Positions 7,798-15,887 of a stretch of DNA of 64,000 bases are shown in pieces. A program made the translations under genes and the position numbers. A model generated the notes under the pieces. That model was given only the letters and a program-made list of their open reading frames with translations. It had not been told where the DNA came from and did not search any database. Source of the DNA: an uncultured Collinsella sp. GTDB lineage: Bacteria > Actinomycetota > Coriobacteriia > Coriobacteriales > Coriobacteriaceae. The stretch lies in NCBI GenBank assembly GCA_900762355.1, contig CAAFGE010000031.1, positions 24,540 to 88,539 of the forward strand, written 5' to 3'. The first letter of the stretch is position 1. Every line of letters starts with the position of its first letter.

Positions 7798-8568
7798 TTA
7801 TGACGCGGGGCAGACCGCAAAGACACGTGCGGGATATCCGACGCCATCACGCACCTTGGGGAAGGTGCAGAAGATGACGGCGTCCGTGGCGGGAAGCTCG
7901 TCTAGATGGTCCATGACCTCGATCTGATAGCGGTCGACCGAGAGGATGTACTGTTCGCCGGGGTAGGGGTAGGCGTCCTCACGCGTGGTCACGCTCGCCG
8001 GGTCGGTGTCAGCCGGCTCGTGGCCGATGGCGCCGATGTCGCGCTCTTCAACGAGCCACTTGATGGCGCCGAGGTCCCAGCCGGGGTAGTGGGGCTGGCC
8101 GTCCTCGTCCTTGTTCTCGAGGTCGGCGAGCTTGGACCAGTCGGAGCGGAAGGCGACGAAAGCGTCCTCGGGAATGCGACCGTGCTCATCCTCCCAGGCT
8201 TTGAGGTCCTCGATGGTCAGGATAAAGTCGGGATTCGCGGCGCACTCCTCATGCTTGTCGATCACGCAGAGCGGATGCATAAACTCGATGGGTTCAATCT
8301 CTCCAAGGGAACGACCCTCGACATGGAAGTGGCGCGGCGCGTCGACGTGGGTGCCGTACTGCGAGGCGACCGAATACTGGAAGCAACGCATGGGCGCGAG
8401 CATGTCCTCGGGCGTGCCGGGCAGGTAGTCAAAGAGCTTGGTGGACTCAAATGGCTTAAAGCCAAACCAGTGCGGGGTGTCGCATGAGAGCGTGTGGGTG
8501 AGGTCGACCCAGCGATAATCGTTGCTTTTGAGCTGGGAGGCGAGGTTCCAAAGGTCGAGCGCGGGCAT
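7798..8568 (-). CDS. Cyclase-family (kynurenine formamidase-like) metal-dependent hydrolase
   Basis: 256 residues of the cyclase family (KynB/isatin hydrolase group). The metal-binding signature HxGTHxDxPxH appears as SQYGTHVDAPRHFH, with the first His replaced by Gln/Tyr context. N-terminal YRWVDLTHTLSCDTPHW fits the conserved 'DLTH' start. The family hydrolyses N-formyl or lactam-type amide bonds; the substrate here is unknown. AAAGGAGCC precedes the ATG at 8568. It is divergent from the aldo/keto reductase gene and followed by panE on the same strand, with a hairpin between them. Confidence 0.85.
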   Translation of the reverse strand: MPALDLWNLASQLKSNDYRWVDLTHTLSCDTPHWFGFKPFESTKLFDYLPGTPEDMLAPMRCFQYSVASQYGTHVDAPRHFHVEGRSLGEIEPIEFMHPLCVIDKHEECAANPDFILTIEDLKAWEDEHGRIPEDAFVAFRSDWSKLADLENKDEDGQPHYPGWDLGAIKWLVEERDIGAIGHEPADTDPASVTTREDAYPYPGEQYILSVDRYQIEVMDHLDELPATDAVIFCTFPKVRDGVGYPARVFAVCPAS

Positions 8569-8731
8569 GGGCGGCTCCTTTCATCGGGCTTTTTGCTGAT
8601 GTTAAAGCGGTGCCGTGACAGCTCGATTTCTGCTGCGTTACGATACGTTCTCGATTGCGATTCCACGATGTTTCGGCCGCGTGACCATTGTGTTTCGTCT
8701 TGCCGGGGTGCTGATGGCGAAAGGAGGGGCC

Positions 8732-9922
8732 GTGCAATACCGCGTTGACCCCAAAAGTGGTAACCGAATATCCGCTCTGGGTCTGGGCTGCATGAGATTT
8801 CCCGGTGCGCCGGGACACCCCGATGCGAAGACATCCGATGCCATCATTTCCCGTGCGGTGGAGCAGGGGATTAATTATCTGGATACCGCGTATCTCTATC
8901 CCGGTAACGAGGTGTGCGTGGGCGCCTCACTTGAGCGCTTGGGGCTGCGCGACCGGGTGTTGCTGGCGACTAAGTTGCCGCACGCTTCGTGCAAATGTGC
9001 GGAGGATTTCGACCGCTTTTTTGACGAGCAGCTGCACCGTTTGCGGACCGACCATATTGACTACTACCTTATGCACAACATCACCTCGCCCGCCCAGTGG
9101 GAGCGCGTGGTGGCGTTGGGCATCGAGGACTGGATTGCGCACCAAAAGGCTGCGGGGCGTATTCGCCAGATAGGTTTTTCGTACCACGGCAGTGCGGCGG
9201 ACTTCCTCACGATGCTTGACGCGTATGACTGGGATTTTTGCCAGATCCAGTACAACTACGCTGGAGAGCGCTACCAAGCGGGGACGGCGGGACTTATAGC
9301 AGCCGCCGAGCGCGGGCTCGCGGTGTTTGTGATGGAACCGCTTTTGGGTGGACGCCTGGCGGGCAAGCTGCCTCCGCGGGCCCGCGCCGCGCTCGATGAC
9401 GTACGCGATCCGTACCTGAAGTCGCCGGCTGCTTGGGGCCTTTCGTGGGTGTGGAACCATCCTCAAGTCACGATGCTGCTTTCGGGCATGACCGATACCG
9501 CGCAGGTGGACGAGAACGCGGTGCTGGCGGATCGCGCGCTGCCGGATTCTATGACGACAGAGCAGCTCGATACCATCGCGCGTGTGCTAGGAGAGTTTGA
9601 GAAATCGAATCGCGTACCCTGTACGGGGTGCGGCTACTGCATGCCATGCCCCAAGGGCATCAATATTCCCGGCTGCTTTGCCGCCTACAACGCGAGTTAC
9701 GCGCATAGTTGGTTTACGGGGCTGTCTCAATACTTTACGGCGAGCGCGGTGCGGACGAACGAGCCCAAGCTGGTGAGCAATTGCGTCAAGTGCGGCAAAT
9801 GCGCACGTCACTGCCCGCAGCACATCGATATCCCCGGGCGCTTGGACGACGTACGCCGCCGTTTTCAGCCTGGCCCCGTGACGGCGGTGCTCAAGGCCTT
9901 CGGCAAAACGCGCTCCTCATGA
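8732..9922 (+). CDS. Aldo/keto reductase with C-terminal 2x[4Fe-4S] ferredoxin-like domain
   Basis: 396 residues from the GTG at 8732, placed behind a clear AAAGGAGG (8720-8726). The longer ORF from 8615 reaches into the divergent promoter and is rejected. The TIM-barrel reductase domain starts RISALGLGCMRFPG and covers about 1-290, with the YLDTAYLYPGNE catalytic-Tyr segment. Two Cys clusters follow: CTGCGYCMPCPKGINIP and CVKCGKCARHCPQHIDIP, giving two [4Fe-4S] sites. Members of this class are common in anaerobes and probably take electrons from ferredoxin-like donors. The substrate is unknown. Confidence 0.92.
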   Translation: MQYRVDPKSGNRISALGLGCMRFPGAPGHPDAKTSDAIISRAVEQGINYLDTAYLYPGNEVCVGASLERLGLRDRVLLATKLPHASCKCAEDFDRFFDEQLHRLRTDHIDYYLMHNITSPAQWERVVALGIEDWIAHQKAAGRIRQIGFSYHGSAADFLTMLDAYDWDFCQIQYNYAGERYQAGTAGLIAAAERGLAVFVMEPLLGGRLAGKLPPRARAALDDVRDPYLKSPAAWGLSWVWNHPQVTMLLSGMTDTAQVDENAVLADRALPDSMTTEQLDTIARVLGEFEKSNRVPCTGCGYCMPCPKGINIPGCFAAYNASYAHSWFTGLSQYFTASAVRTNEPKLVSNCVKCGKCARHCPQHIDIPGRLDDVRRRFQPGPVTAVLKAFGKTRSS

Positions 9923-9923
9923 C

Positions 9924-9999
9924 CCTTTTATAACTTGCGGTGGAATAGTTCCTGTTTGCGGCAGAATGGGGCTTAAACAGGAACTATTCCACCGCAACT
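9924..9999. repeat. Long hairpin repeat, family A copy 1
   Basis: A perfect 23-bp inverted repeat (arms 9935-9957 and 9975-9997, 17-base loop) preceded by CCCTTTTATAAC. The first 25 bases from 9924-ish are identical to copy 2 at 11091, while the apical part of the stem differs but stays paired. The 3' arm ends about 15 bases before the GTG of the next gene. Confidence 0.85.
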
Positions 10000-10012
10000 G
10001 AAGGGGGCTGTC

Positions 10013-11032
10013 GTGGGCTATCGGGATTCATGTGATGATTTGCGTGAGGTTCGTTGGGGCGTTTTGGGCGCTGGGCACATTTCGCATCGATTTGCATCGT
10101 CGCTCAAGAAGGTCGACGAGGCACGGCTGGTGGCTGCGGCCGGCCGCACTCCTGCACATGTCGAGGAATTTTGCCGAGCGTTTTCGATCGATGCTGCGCA
10201 TGGCCATGCCTCGGTCGACGATAACGGCGATGCGGCTTATGACGCGATGATTGCCGACCCCGATGTCGACGTAATCTACTTGGCTCTTCCGCATGGCATG
10301 CATACGCGTTGGGCCTGTCGCGCGCTGCGTGCCGGAAAGGCCGTGCTGTGCGAAAAGCCGGCCGTTTTGAGTGAGGAAGAGGCTCTCTCGATTGCCTCCA
10401 CCTCTCGCGAGCGCGGCGTGCTGTTTATGGAGGCGATGAAGAATCGGTTTTGCCCGATGCGCACTCGCGTGAAAGACTTGCTTGCGTCGGGCGAGCTTGG
10501 CCGTATTGTCTCGATTGAAAGCGTGCAAAAGCTCGATTACGGCGAGTCTCCTTCGGGCTATCTGCTTGATCCGTTGCAGGGCGGCTGTCTATATGACATG
10601 GGCTGCTATACAGTCGGTTGGTTTGAGGATTTACTCGCGGGCGCTTGCGAGGTTTCGTCCCGTGAAGTTCGCTGGCGTGACGTATCGGGCGGTCGCGTCG
10701 ATTGGGCCGACGAGATCCATATGAGCGTCGGCGGTATACCCATTCATATGGTGTGCGACGGCAAAGCAACATATGAAAGCCGCTTAACGATTGCCTGTGA
10801 GCGGGGCTCGTTGGAAATCGAGCGGCTCCATCGCCCCGAGCTCGCTCATGTGAAGTATTCCGACGGTCGAGTCCTCGAAATCGATGCACCATTTGAAGTC
10901 GATGATTTTTACGGCGAAGCTTCGCATGCTACCCAGCTCGTCCGGGCGGGGAAACTCGAAAGCCCCATCATGTCCCTATCCGCCACACAGCGCTGTGCGC
11001 ACATCATCGATGCGATTCGCTTGAAACTTTAG
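10013..11032 (+). CDS. Gfo/Idh/MocA-family oxidoreductase (trans-dihydrodiol dehydrogenase-like)
   Basis: 339 residues from the GTG at 10013, preceded by AAGGGGGC. The Rossmann domain starts VRWGVLGAGHISHRFASSL with a canonical GxGxIS motif. The EKP motif lies in LCEKPAVLSEEEA at about residue 120. The C-terminal domain includes GGCLYDMGCYTVG. This subgroup resembles dihydrodiol/D-xylose dehydrogenases. It differs from the copy at 918-2024. Codon use is a little less GC-extreme than its neighbours. It is bracketed by two hairpins of the same repeat family (9924 and 11090). Confidence 0.9.
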   Translation: MGYRDSCDDLREVRWGVLGAGHISHRFASSLKKVDEARLVAAAGRTPAHVEEFCRAFSIDAAHGHASVDDNGDAAYDAMIADPDVDVIYLALPHGMHTRWACRALRAGKAVLCEKPAVLSEEEALSIASTSRERGVLFMEAMKNRFCPMRTRVKDLLASGELGRIVSIESVQKLDYGESPSGYLLDPLQGGCLYDMGCYTVGWFEDLLAGACEVSSREVRWRDVSGGRVDWADEIHMSVGGIPIHMVCDGKATYESRLTIACERGSLEIERLHRPELAHVKYSDGRVLEIDAPFEVDDFYGEASHATQLVRAGKLESPIMSLSATQRCAHIIDAIRLKL

Positions 11033-11089
11033 GGCGTGGGGCATGGCGCCAACGTCTGGAATGCCTTGGAGGCCTTTGCCCCTGATGCC

Positions 11090-11165
11090 CCTTTTATAAC
11101 TTGCGGTGGAATACGGTCTGTTTGCGCCAAAATAAGGCACCAATAGACCGTATTTCACCGCAACT
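11090..11165. repeat. Long hairpin repeat, family A copy 2
   Basis: 19-bp inverted repeat (arms 11101-11119 and 11145-11163) with one G-T pair and a 25-base loop. It begins with the same 25 bases as copy 1 and ends CACCGCAACTGA like copy 1. The middle of the stem has different bases on both arms (GTTCCTG versus CGGTCT), each set complementary to its partner. Confidence 0.85.
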
Positions 11166-11184
11166 GATGAGGAGGGAGCTGGAG

Positions 11185-12051
11185 ATGCTGACGATCGGGT
11201 GTCATCTTTCGACGACGAAGGGCTATCGGGCAATGGGGGAGACGGCGTTGTCCATTGGCGCCAATACCTTTGCGTTCTTTACGCGCAACCCGCGCGGTGG
11301 CAAGGCAAAAGACCTTGACATAGATGACGTGGCGGCCCTGCGCGAGCTTATGGCGCAAAACGACTTTGGACCGCTCGTGGCTCATGCCCCGTATACCTAT
11401 AACCCCTGCTCAACCAAAGAGCGGGCGCGCGAGTTTGCCCTGGAGGCCATGGCAGAGGACCTGCGGCGCATGGAGGCGCTGCCCGGCAACTACTACAACT
11501 TCCATCCCGGTGCGCATGTGGGGCAGGGCTCCGACGCCGGCATTCAGATGATTGTCGACACCCTGTGCCAGGTGATGTTTGAGGGCCAGCAGACGACGGT
11601 GCTGCTCGAGACCATGGCCGGCAAGGGTACCGAGGTGGGCCGCAGCTTTGAGGAACTGGCGTGCATTATCGAGGGCGTTGCCGCCAAGTGCCCAGAGCTG
11701 TCCGATAAGCTGGGCGTTTGTTTGGACACCTGCCATGTGAGCGATGCCGGCTACGACATCATCCATGATCTGGACGGCGTACTCGACGAGTTCGACCGCG
11801 TGGTGGGTATCGATCGCTTGCACGCCGTACACATCAACGATTCGAAGAACCCTTGTGGCGCCCATAAAGATCGTCACGAGTGCATCGGCAAGGGGTACCT
11901 TGGCAGCGAGGAATTTGGTGGCGGTATGCAGGTTATGCAGAATATTGTATCGAATGGCCACTTGCGTTCGCTTCCGTTTATTTTGGAGACTCCGAACGAA
12001 CTTGCAGGTTATGCAGCTGAAATTAGACTATTAAGGTCATTGCAGCAGTAA
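11185..12051 (+). CDS. nfo: Deoxyribonuclease IV (AP endonuclease, Nfo family)
   Basis: 288 residues from the ATG at 11185, six bases after GGAGGGAG. A TIM-barrel AP endonuclease that cuts 5' to abasic sites using a trinuclear zinc centre. Visible family text: IGCHLSTTKGYRAMG at the start, NFHPGAHVG (His ligands), VLLETMAGKGTEVG (Glu ligand), GVCLDTCHVSDAGYD (Asp/His ligands) and HINDSKNPCGAHKDRHECIGKG (His/Asp ligands). Length is normal for Nfo. It stands alone behind hairpin A2. Confidence 0.94.
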   Translation: MLTIGCHLSTTKGYRAMGETALSIGANTFAFFTRNPRGGKAKDLDIDDVAALRELMAQNDFGPLVAHAPYTYNPCSTKERAREFALEAMAEDLRRMEALPGNYYNFHPGAHVGQGSDAGIQMIVDTLCQVMFEGQQTTVLLETMAGKGTEVGRSFEELACIIEGVAAKCPELSDKLGVCLDTCHVSDAGYDIIHDLDGVLDEFDRVVGIDRLHAVHINDSKNPCGAHKDRHECIGKGYLGSEEFGGGMQVMQNIVSNGHLRSLPFILETPNELAGYAAEIRLLRSLQQ

Positions 12052-12112
12052 TGACTGTCACAAAGTGGAGTATTCCATTCACGTTATGGGTTTGTTTCAA
12101 TCAGTTTTCTCA

Positions 12113-12141
12113 TTGCAGATTCGTAATTCCGGGTGCATAAT
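12113..12141 (+). promoter_or_regulatory. Sigma-70-type promoter of the amino-acid ABC transporter
   Basis: TTGCAG (12113-12118), 17-bp spacer, CATAAT (12136-12141). It lies 57 bases before the start of the solute-binding protein gene. A small CCTC/GAGG hairpin follows. Confidence 0.55.
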
Positions 12142-12198
12142 AGCCAACAGTTTTTGCAGACCTCTGAATCAAACGAGGTCACCGGAAGGAGACTGATT

Positions 12199-13059
12199 AT
12201 GAAGCTGAAGAAGCTTGGCGCATTTGCCGCCACGGGTGCTATGGCGCTCGCCCTTGCTCTGACGGGCTGCGGTTCGTCCAACGCCACCTCTGGTTCTGAT
12301 GCCGGTTCCAGCAGCTCTGACGACGCTAAGGTCGAGAAGGTCGACGGCTCCAAGGAGTACGCGCTCGTCAAGGACGGCACGCTGACCGTCGGCACCTCTG
12401 CCGAGTACGCGCCGTTTGAGTACAAGGATGACAACGGCGACTACCAGGGCTTTGACCTTGAGCTCATCAAGGCTATCGGTGACAAGCTGGGTCTGGATGT
12501 CGAGTACGTCAACAATGACTTTGACACGCTGGTTCCGGGCGTCGCTTCGGGCGCCAAGTATGACGTTTCCATCGCGGCTATCACCGACACGCCCGAGCGT
12601 GAGAAGGAAGTCACTTTCTCTGATTCCTACTACATGGACGATCAGGCTATCGTGACCAAGGTCGATAACACCGACATCACGGCCGACAACTACAGCGAGA
12701 AGCTCAACAACGCCGACGCTACCATCATCGTCCAGTCTGGCTCGACCGCCGAGGCCTTTGCCCAGGAGAACTTCCCCAAGGCCAAGATTGTTCCCTACAA
12801 GGACGCCACCGAGTGCTTCAGCGCCCTGCAGTCCGATAAGGGTGACGCCGTGGTGACCAACCGCTCCGTCGCCAGCCAGCTGACCGCCGAGCAGTTCAAC
12901 ACCTGCCAGACCATCAAGCAGATCAGCACCGGCGAAGAGTACGCCATCGCCATCAACCAGGGCAACACCAAGCTCAAGGACGACATCAACCAGGCCATCA
13001 AGGACCTGACCGACGACGGTACCGTCGACGCCCTCATGGCTAAGTACAATATCAAGTAA
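12199..13059 (+). CDS. Amino-acid ABC transporter substrate-binding lipoprotein
   Basis: 286 residues. Lipoprotein signal MKLKKLGAFAATGAMALAL with lipobox LTGC (Cys at about 24), so it is anchored outside the membrane. A Ser/Asp-rich linker follows. The periplasmic-binding fold (SBP_bac_3) begins at KDGTLTVGTSAEYAPFEYKD, with GFDLELIKAIGDKLGLDVEYVN and the YDVSIAAITDTPEREKEVTFSDSYY family signature. It binds a polar amino acid; the ligand is not predictable. The ATG was chosen for GGAAGGAG eight bases upstream. It is first of three genes: binding protein, permease, ATPase. Confidence 0.93.
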   Translation: MKLKKLGAFAATGAMALALALTGCGSSNATSGSDAGSSSSDDAKVEKVDGSKEYALVKDGTLTVGTSAEYAPFEYKDDNGDYQGFDLELIKAIGDKLGLDVEYVNNDFDTLVPGVASGAKYDVSIAAITDTPEREKEVTFSDSYYMDDQAIVTKVDNTDITADNYSEKLNNADATIIVQSGSTAEAFAQENFPKAKIVPYKDATECFSALQSDKGDAVVTNRSVASQLTAEQFNTCQTIKQISTGEEYAIAINQGNTKLKDDINQAIKDLTDDGTVDALMAKYNIK

Positions 13060-13081
13060 AATAACTACTTGATTGCGCGCG

Positions 13082-13115
13082 GGCCCTTTCCGTTTTGGCG
13101 GAAAGGGCCTTTGCG
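13082..13115 (+). terminator. Partial terminator/attenuator between binding protein and permease
   Basis: Perfect 11-bp stem GGCCCTTTCCG / CGGAAAGGGCC with a six-base loop, then a weak T-tract (TTTGCGCTTCTCTT). It probably lowers transcription into the permease, giving more binding protein than permease, as is usual in such operons. Confidence 0.7.
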
Positions 13116-13177
13116 CTTCTCTTGACGGAGAGCGTTTCCGTCTCGTTTTGCCGGCAACTTCTACGATAGGAGCCACC

Positions 13178-14539
13178 TTGTCTCGACTGAACAAAGGGGC
13201 CGCGGAGCAGCGTTTTCCACTGCCCTCGATGCTCCAAAAGCTGGCCTGTGCCCTGGCTGTGGCGCTCGCCCTGGTATGCGCGGGGGCCTGCGTGCCCACG
13301 ACCGCCCAGGCGCTTGAGACCGCAAAGATTACCGCCCGACCCAATACCGGTTCGGGTAGCGATGTGGTCGGCGGCACCGAGACGCGCATCACTTGGGAAG
13401 TTCAGGCCGATGCCGACGAGGAGCTGAGCGGTCTTTCGCTGACGTTTGTCGACGGCACGACGTTTGGTACCGATGACACGCGATTGACGATGCTCTCGGG
13501 CGAGGACCTCATGGATCGTACGCCCATGAAGCCCACGTGCAAGGCTGACGGTCAGACGCTCAAGATCGATTTTGGTGAGACGGCGCCCGCCGGCGGTTAT
13601 TTCCGTGTCGAGGTCTACGGCGTGACCTTCCCCGTCGAGGGCGGCGACGAGGCCTTTAGCGGCACCTACACTTTGGCCGATGGTTCGACCAAGAAGATCT
13701 CCAAGATTCCGTCGGTGGAGATCAAGGGCGTGACGGCATTCGATAACTTCCTGGCCGACCTTAAGGAGCAGCCGTGGGTCGAGGCATGGAATTCCAACAT
13801 GTTCCTTCGCCTGTTCCTGAACCCGGTCATTTTGGTCCAGAGCCTGCCGATCGTCTTCAAAGGCTTCCTCATGTCGCTCTCGATCGTGCTCGTGGCGTTT
13901 CCGCTGGCAATTCCCTTCGGTTTCGCCCTGTCGCTCATGCGCATCTCCAAGTCGCGCATCCTGCGTTGCCTTGCCGGTATCTATGTGAATATCATTCGCG
14001 GTACGCCGGCGTTCCTGCAGATCTACATCGCGTTCTTTGGCCTGCCGCTGGCCGGCGTCAAGGTTGACGACTATGTGCTGGGCGTCATCGTCATGGCCAT
14101 GAACTCGTCCGCCTACCTGTGCGAGATCTTCCGTGCCGGTATTCAGTCGATCCCCAAGGGCCAGAACGAGGCTGCGCGCTCGCTGGGCATGAACGCCTTC
14201 CAGACGCTGCTCTACGTTATGATTCCGCAGACGTTCCGCAATGTCCTGCCAACGTTGACCAGTGAGTTCATCCTGCTTTACAAGGATACGTCGCTGCTCG
14301 CGGCCGTGGGCGTGGTCGAGATCGTCATGAACGCCCGCACCATCGTGGCCACGACGGGCTCTATTACACCGTACGTGGTTGCCGCCCTGTTCTATCTGGT
14401 CATCACCCTGCCGCTCGCTCGCTTGGTGAGCGGTCTTGAGGCGAGGCTTTTGGGCACGGCCGAGACCAAGAAGAAGCGTCCCGCCAAGAGCGCCGGACAG
14501 GTTGTCGCGACGCCCGCCGATCACATCGCCGGTCTGTAA
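13178..14539 (+). CDS. Amino-acid ABC transporter permease with extra N-terminal exported domain
   Basis: 453 residues from a TTG at 13178, preceded by ATAGGAG (13167-13172). Residues about 18-46 look like a signal peptide or first helix (hydrophobic Ala/Leu/Val core ending TTAQA). Residues about 48-195 form a Thr/Gly/Asp-rich beta-type domain that ordinary His/Glu/Gln permeases lack. The permease domain follows, with hydrophobic helices and the EAA loop EAARSLGMNAFQTLLYVMIPQ that contacts the ATPase. The binding protein is a separate upstream gene, so the extra domain is not the usual fused binding domain. Transport role is secure; the role of the extra domain is unknown. Confidence 0.88.
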   Translation: MSRLNKGAAEQRFPLPSMLQKLACALAVALALVCAGACVPTTAQALETAKITARPNTGSGSDVVGGTETRITWEVQADADEELSGLSLTFVDGTTFGTDDTRLTMLSGEDLMDRTPMKPTCKADGQTLKIDFGETAPAGGYFRVEVYGVTFPVEGGDEAFSGTYTLADGSTKKISKIPSVEIKGVTAFDNFLADLKEQPWVEAWNSNMFLRLFLNPVILVQSLPIVFKGFLMSLSIVLVAFPLAIPFGFALSLMRISKSRILRCLAGIYVNIIRGTPAFLQIYIAFFGLPLAGVKVDDYVLGVIVMAMNSSAYLCEIFRAGIQSIPKGQNEAARSLGMNAFQTLLYVMIPQTFRNVLPTLTSEFILLYKDTSLLAAVGVVEIVMNARTIVATTGSITPYVVAALFYLVITLPLARLVSGLEARLLGTAETKKKRPAKSAGQVVATPADHIAGL

Positions 14540-14551
14540 GGAGGTCCTATC

Positions 14552-15304
14552 ATGAGCGAAACCAATAACTCGAACGAGGTCGTCGTCAGTATCAAGAACC
14601 TCCAGAAGGCCTTTGGCGACAACGTGGTCCTGCGCGATATCGATCTGGATGTGCACAAGGGTGAGGTCGTTGTGGTCTTGGGCCCCTCGGGCTCGGGCAA
14701 GTCGACGATGCTTCGCTGCATCAACCGTCTGGAGCATCCCACGAGTGGCTCGATTGTCGTTGAGGGCGTGGACGTGTGCGCCAAGGGTGTCGACCTTAAC
14801 AAGGTACGTACGCATCTGGGTATGGTGTTCCAGCAGTTCAATTTGTTCCCGCACCTCTCAGTCAAAAAGAACGTCATGCTCGCGCAGCAGAAGGTACTCA
14901 AGCGCAGCAAGGAAGAGGCCGAGAAGATTGCCGTCGAGGAGCTGACCAAGGTCGGTCTTGCCGAGCGTATCGACTTTATGCCGAGCCAGCTCTCGGGCGG
15001 CCAGCAGCAGCGCGTTGCCATCGCTCGCGCCCTGTCGATGAACCCGCACGTCATGCTCTTTGACGAGGCCACCTCGGCGCTCGACCCCGAGCTCGTGCGC
15101 GACGTCCTGGGCGTCATGCGCGACTTGGCGCGCGACGGCATGACCATGATCGTCGTGACGCACGAGATGGGCTTTGCCCGCGATGTCGCCGACCGCGTCG
15201 TCTTTATGGACGGCGGCGTCATTGTGGAAGAGGGTACGCCGAGTGAGGTCTTCGACCACCCCAAGAGCGAGCGCACCAAGGCGTTCTTGGGCAATATCTC
15301 GTAG
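14552..15304 (+). CDS. Amino-acid ABC transporter ATP-binding protein (GlnQ/HisP type)
   Basis: 250 residues. Walker A GPSGSGKST at about 43-51, Q-loop VFQQFNLFPHLSV, signature LSGGQQQRVAIARAL, Walker B VMLFDEATSALDPE and switch His in VVTHEMGFA. It energises import through the permease encoded 12 bases upstream. AAGGAGG sits just before the ATG, at the 3' end of the permease gene. Last gene of the operon, closed by the 18-bp terminator at 15328-15369. Confidence 0.96.
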   Translation: MSETNNSNEVVVSIKNLQKAFGDNVVLRDIDLDVHKGEVVVVLGPSGSGKSTMLRCINRLEHPTSGSIVVEGVDVCAKGVDLNKVRTHLGMVFQQFNLFPHLSVKKNVMLAQQKVLKRSKEEAEKIAVEELTKVGLAERIDFMPSQLSGGQQQRVAIARALSMNPHVMLFDEATSALDPELVRDVLGVMRDLARDGMTMIVVTHEMGFARDVADRVVFMDGGVIVEEGTPSEVFDHPKSERTKAFLGNIS

Positions 15305-15327
15305 CCGGTTGATGTAACTGCCGTTAT

Positions 15328-15369
15328 AAAAGAGCGGGGGCTGGACTTGAATCCAGCCCCCGCTCTTTT
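15328..15369. terminator. Bidirectional terminator
   Basis: Perfect 18-bp stem (AAAAGAGCGGGGGCTGGA and its complement) with six-base loop CTTGAA. It has A-rich and T-rich ends, and serves the ABC operon rightward and the flavodoxin gene leftward. Confidence 0.95.
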
Positions 15370-15421
15370 GTAGGGATGAGGATGCGCTTTGATGCAGACT
15401 CTTTTGGAGGTCCTGGGTTCG

Positions 15422-15841
15422 TTACGCGAGCTCGGCTCCGAGGGCCTTGCAAGCGGTCTCGCCCTCATCGTCGGGCGCATCGTAGCAAATGACGGAATCG
15501 ACGACATTGACGCCCGCCTCGTCGGCATCGGCCTTCCAGTTGTCCATCCACTCGCCCTCGGCCCACGAATAAGAGCCAAAGAGGACGACCTTCTTATCGC
15601 CGAGGGTCTCCTTGACCTCGTCCCACATAGGCTGGAACTCGTCATACTCAAGCTCCTCGGAACCCATGGCGGGGCAGCCGAAGGCAATGGCGTCATAGCT
15701 GGCGGCCTTGTCTGCGGAGAAGTCGGCGCAGGAGATGACCTCTGCCTCGGCGCCGGCACCGGTTGCGCCCTCGGCAACGAAGTTTGCCATGGCCTCGGTG
15801 TTGCCTGTACCGCTCCAGTAGACTACTGCGATCTTGCTCAT
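15422..15841 (-). CDS. Flavodoxin (short-chain)
   Basis: 139 residues. FMN-phosphate loop SGTGNTEAMA at about residues 10-19 after the first strand IAVVYW. The aromatic flanks YDAIAFGCPAMGSEELEYDEFQP and GSYSWAEGEWMDNW provide isoalloxazine contacts. The length fits short-chain flavodoxins of anaerobes. The start at 15841 has GAAAGGAAAACAT upstream; the longer reading runs into the preceding gene and is rejected. It is co-directional with the DUF3793 gene 46 bp upstream, a pairing I know from other gut anaerobes. Likely a low-potential electron carrier. Confidence 0.93.
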   Translation of the reverse strand: MSKIAVVYWSGTGNTEAMANFVAEGATGAGAEAEVISCADFSADKAASYDAIAFGCPAMGSEELEYDEFQPMWDEVKETLGDKKVVLFGSYSWAEGEWMDNWKADADEAGVNVVDSVICYDAPDDEGETACKALGAELA

Positions 15842-15887
15842 ATGTTTTCCTTTCGGTTGCGCGGCGTGCGGCCGCGTTTTGTATGCT

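Noticed and set aside
9923..10012. Family A hairpin as the terminator of the aldo/keto reductase
   Set aside because: The stem is followed by CTGAAGG, not a T-run, and the near-copy at 11090 also lies in front of a start codon, so a leader or repeat element fits better.
13052..14854. 600-codon open frame opposite the ABC permease/ATPase genes
   Set aside because: Antisense to two certain ABC transporter genes; its Arg/His/Gly-rich translation is typical of GC-rich shadows.
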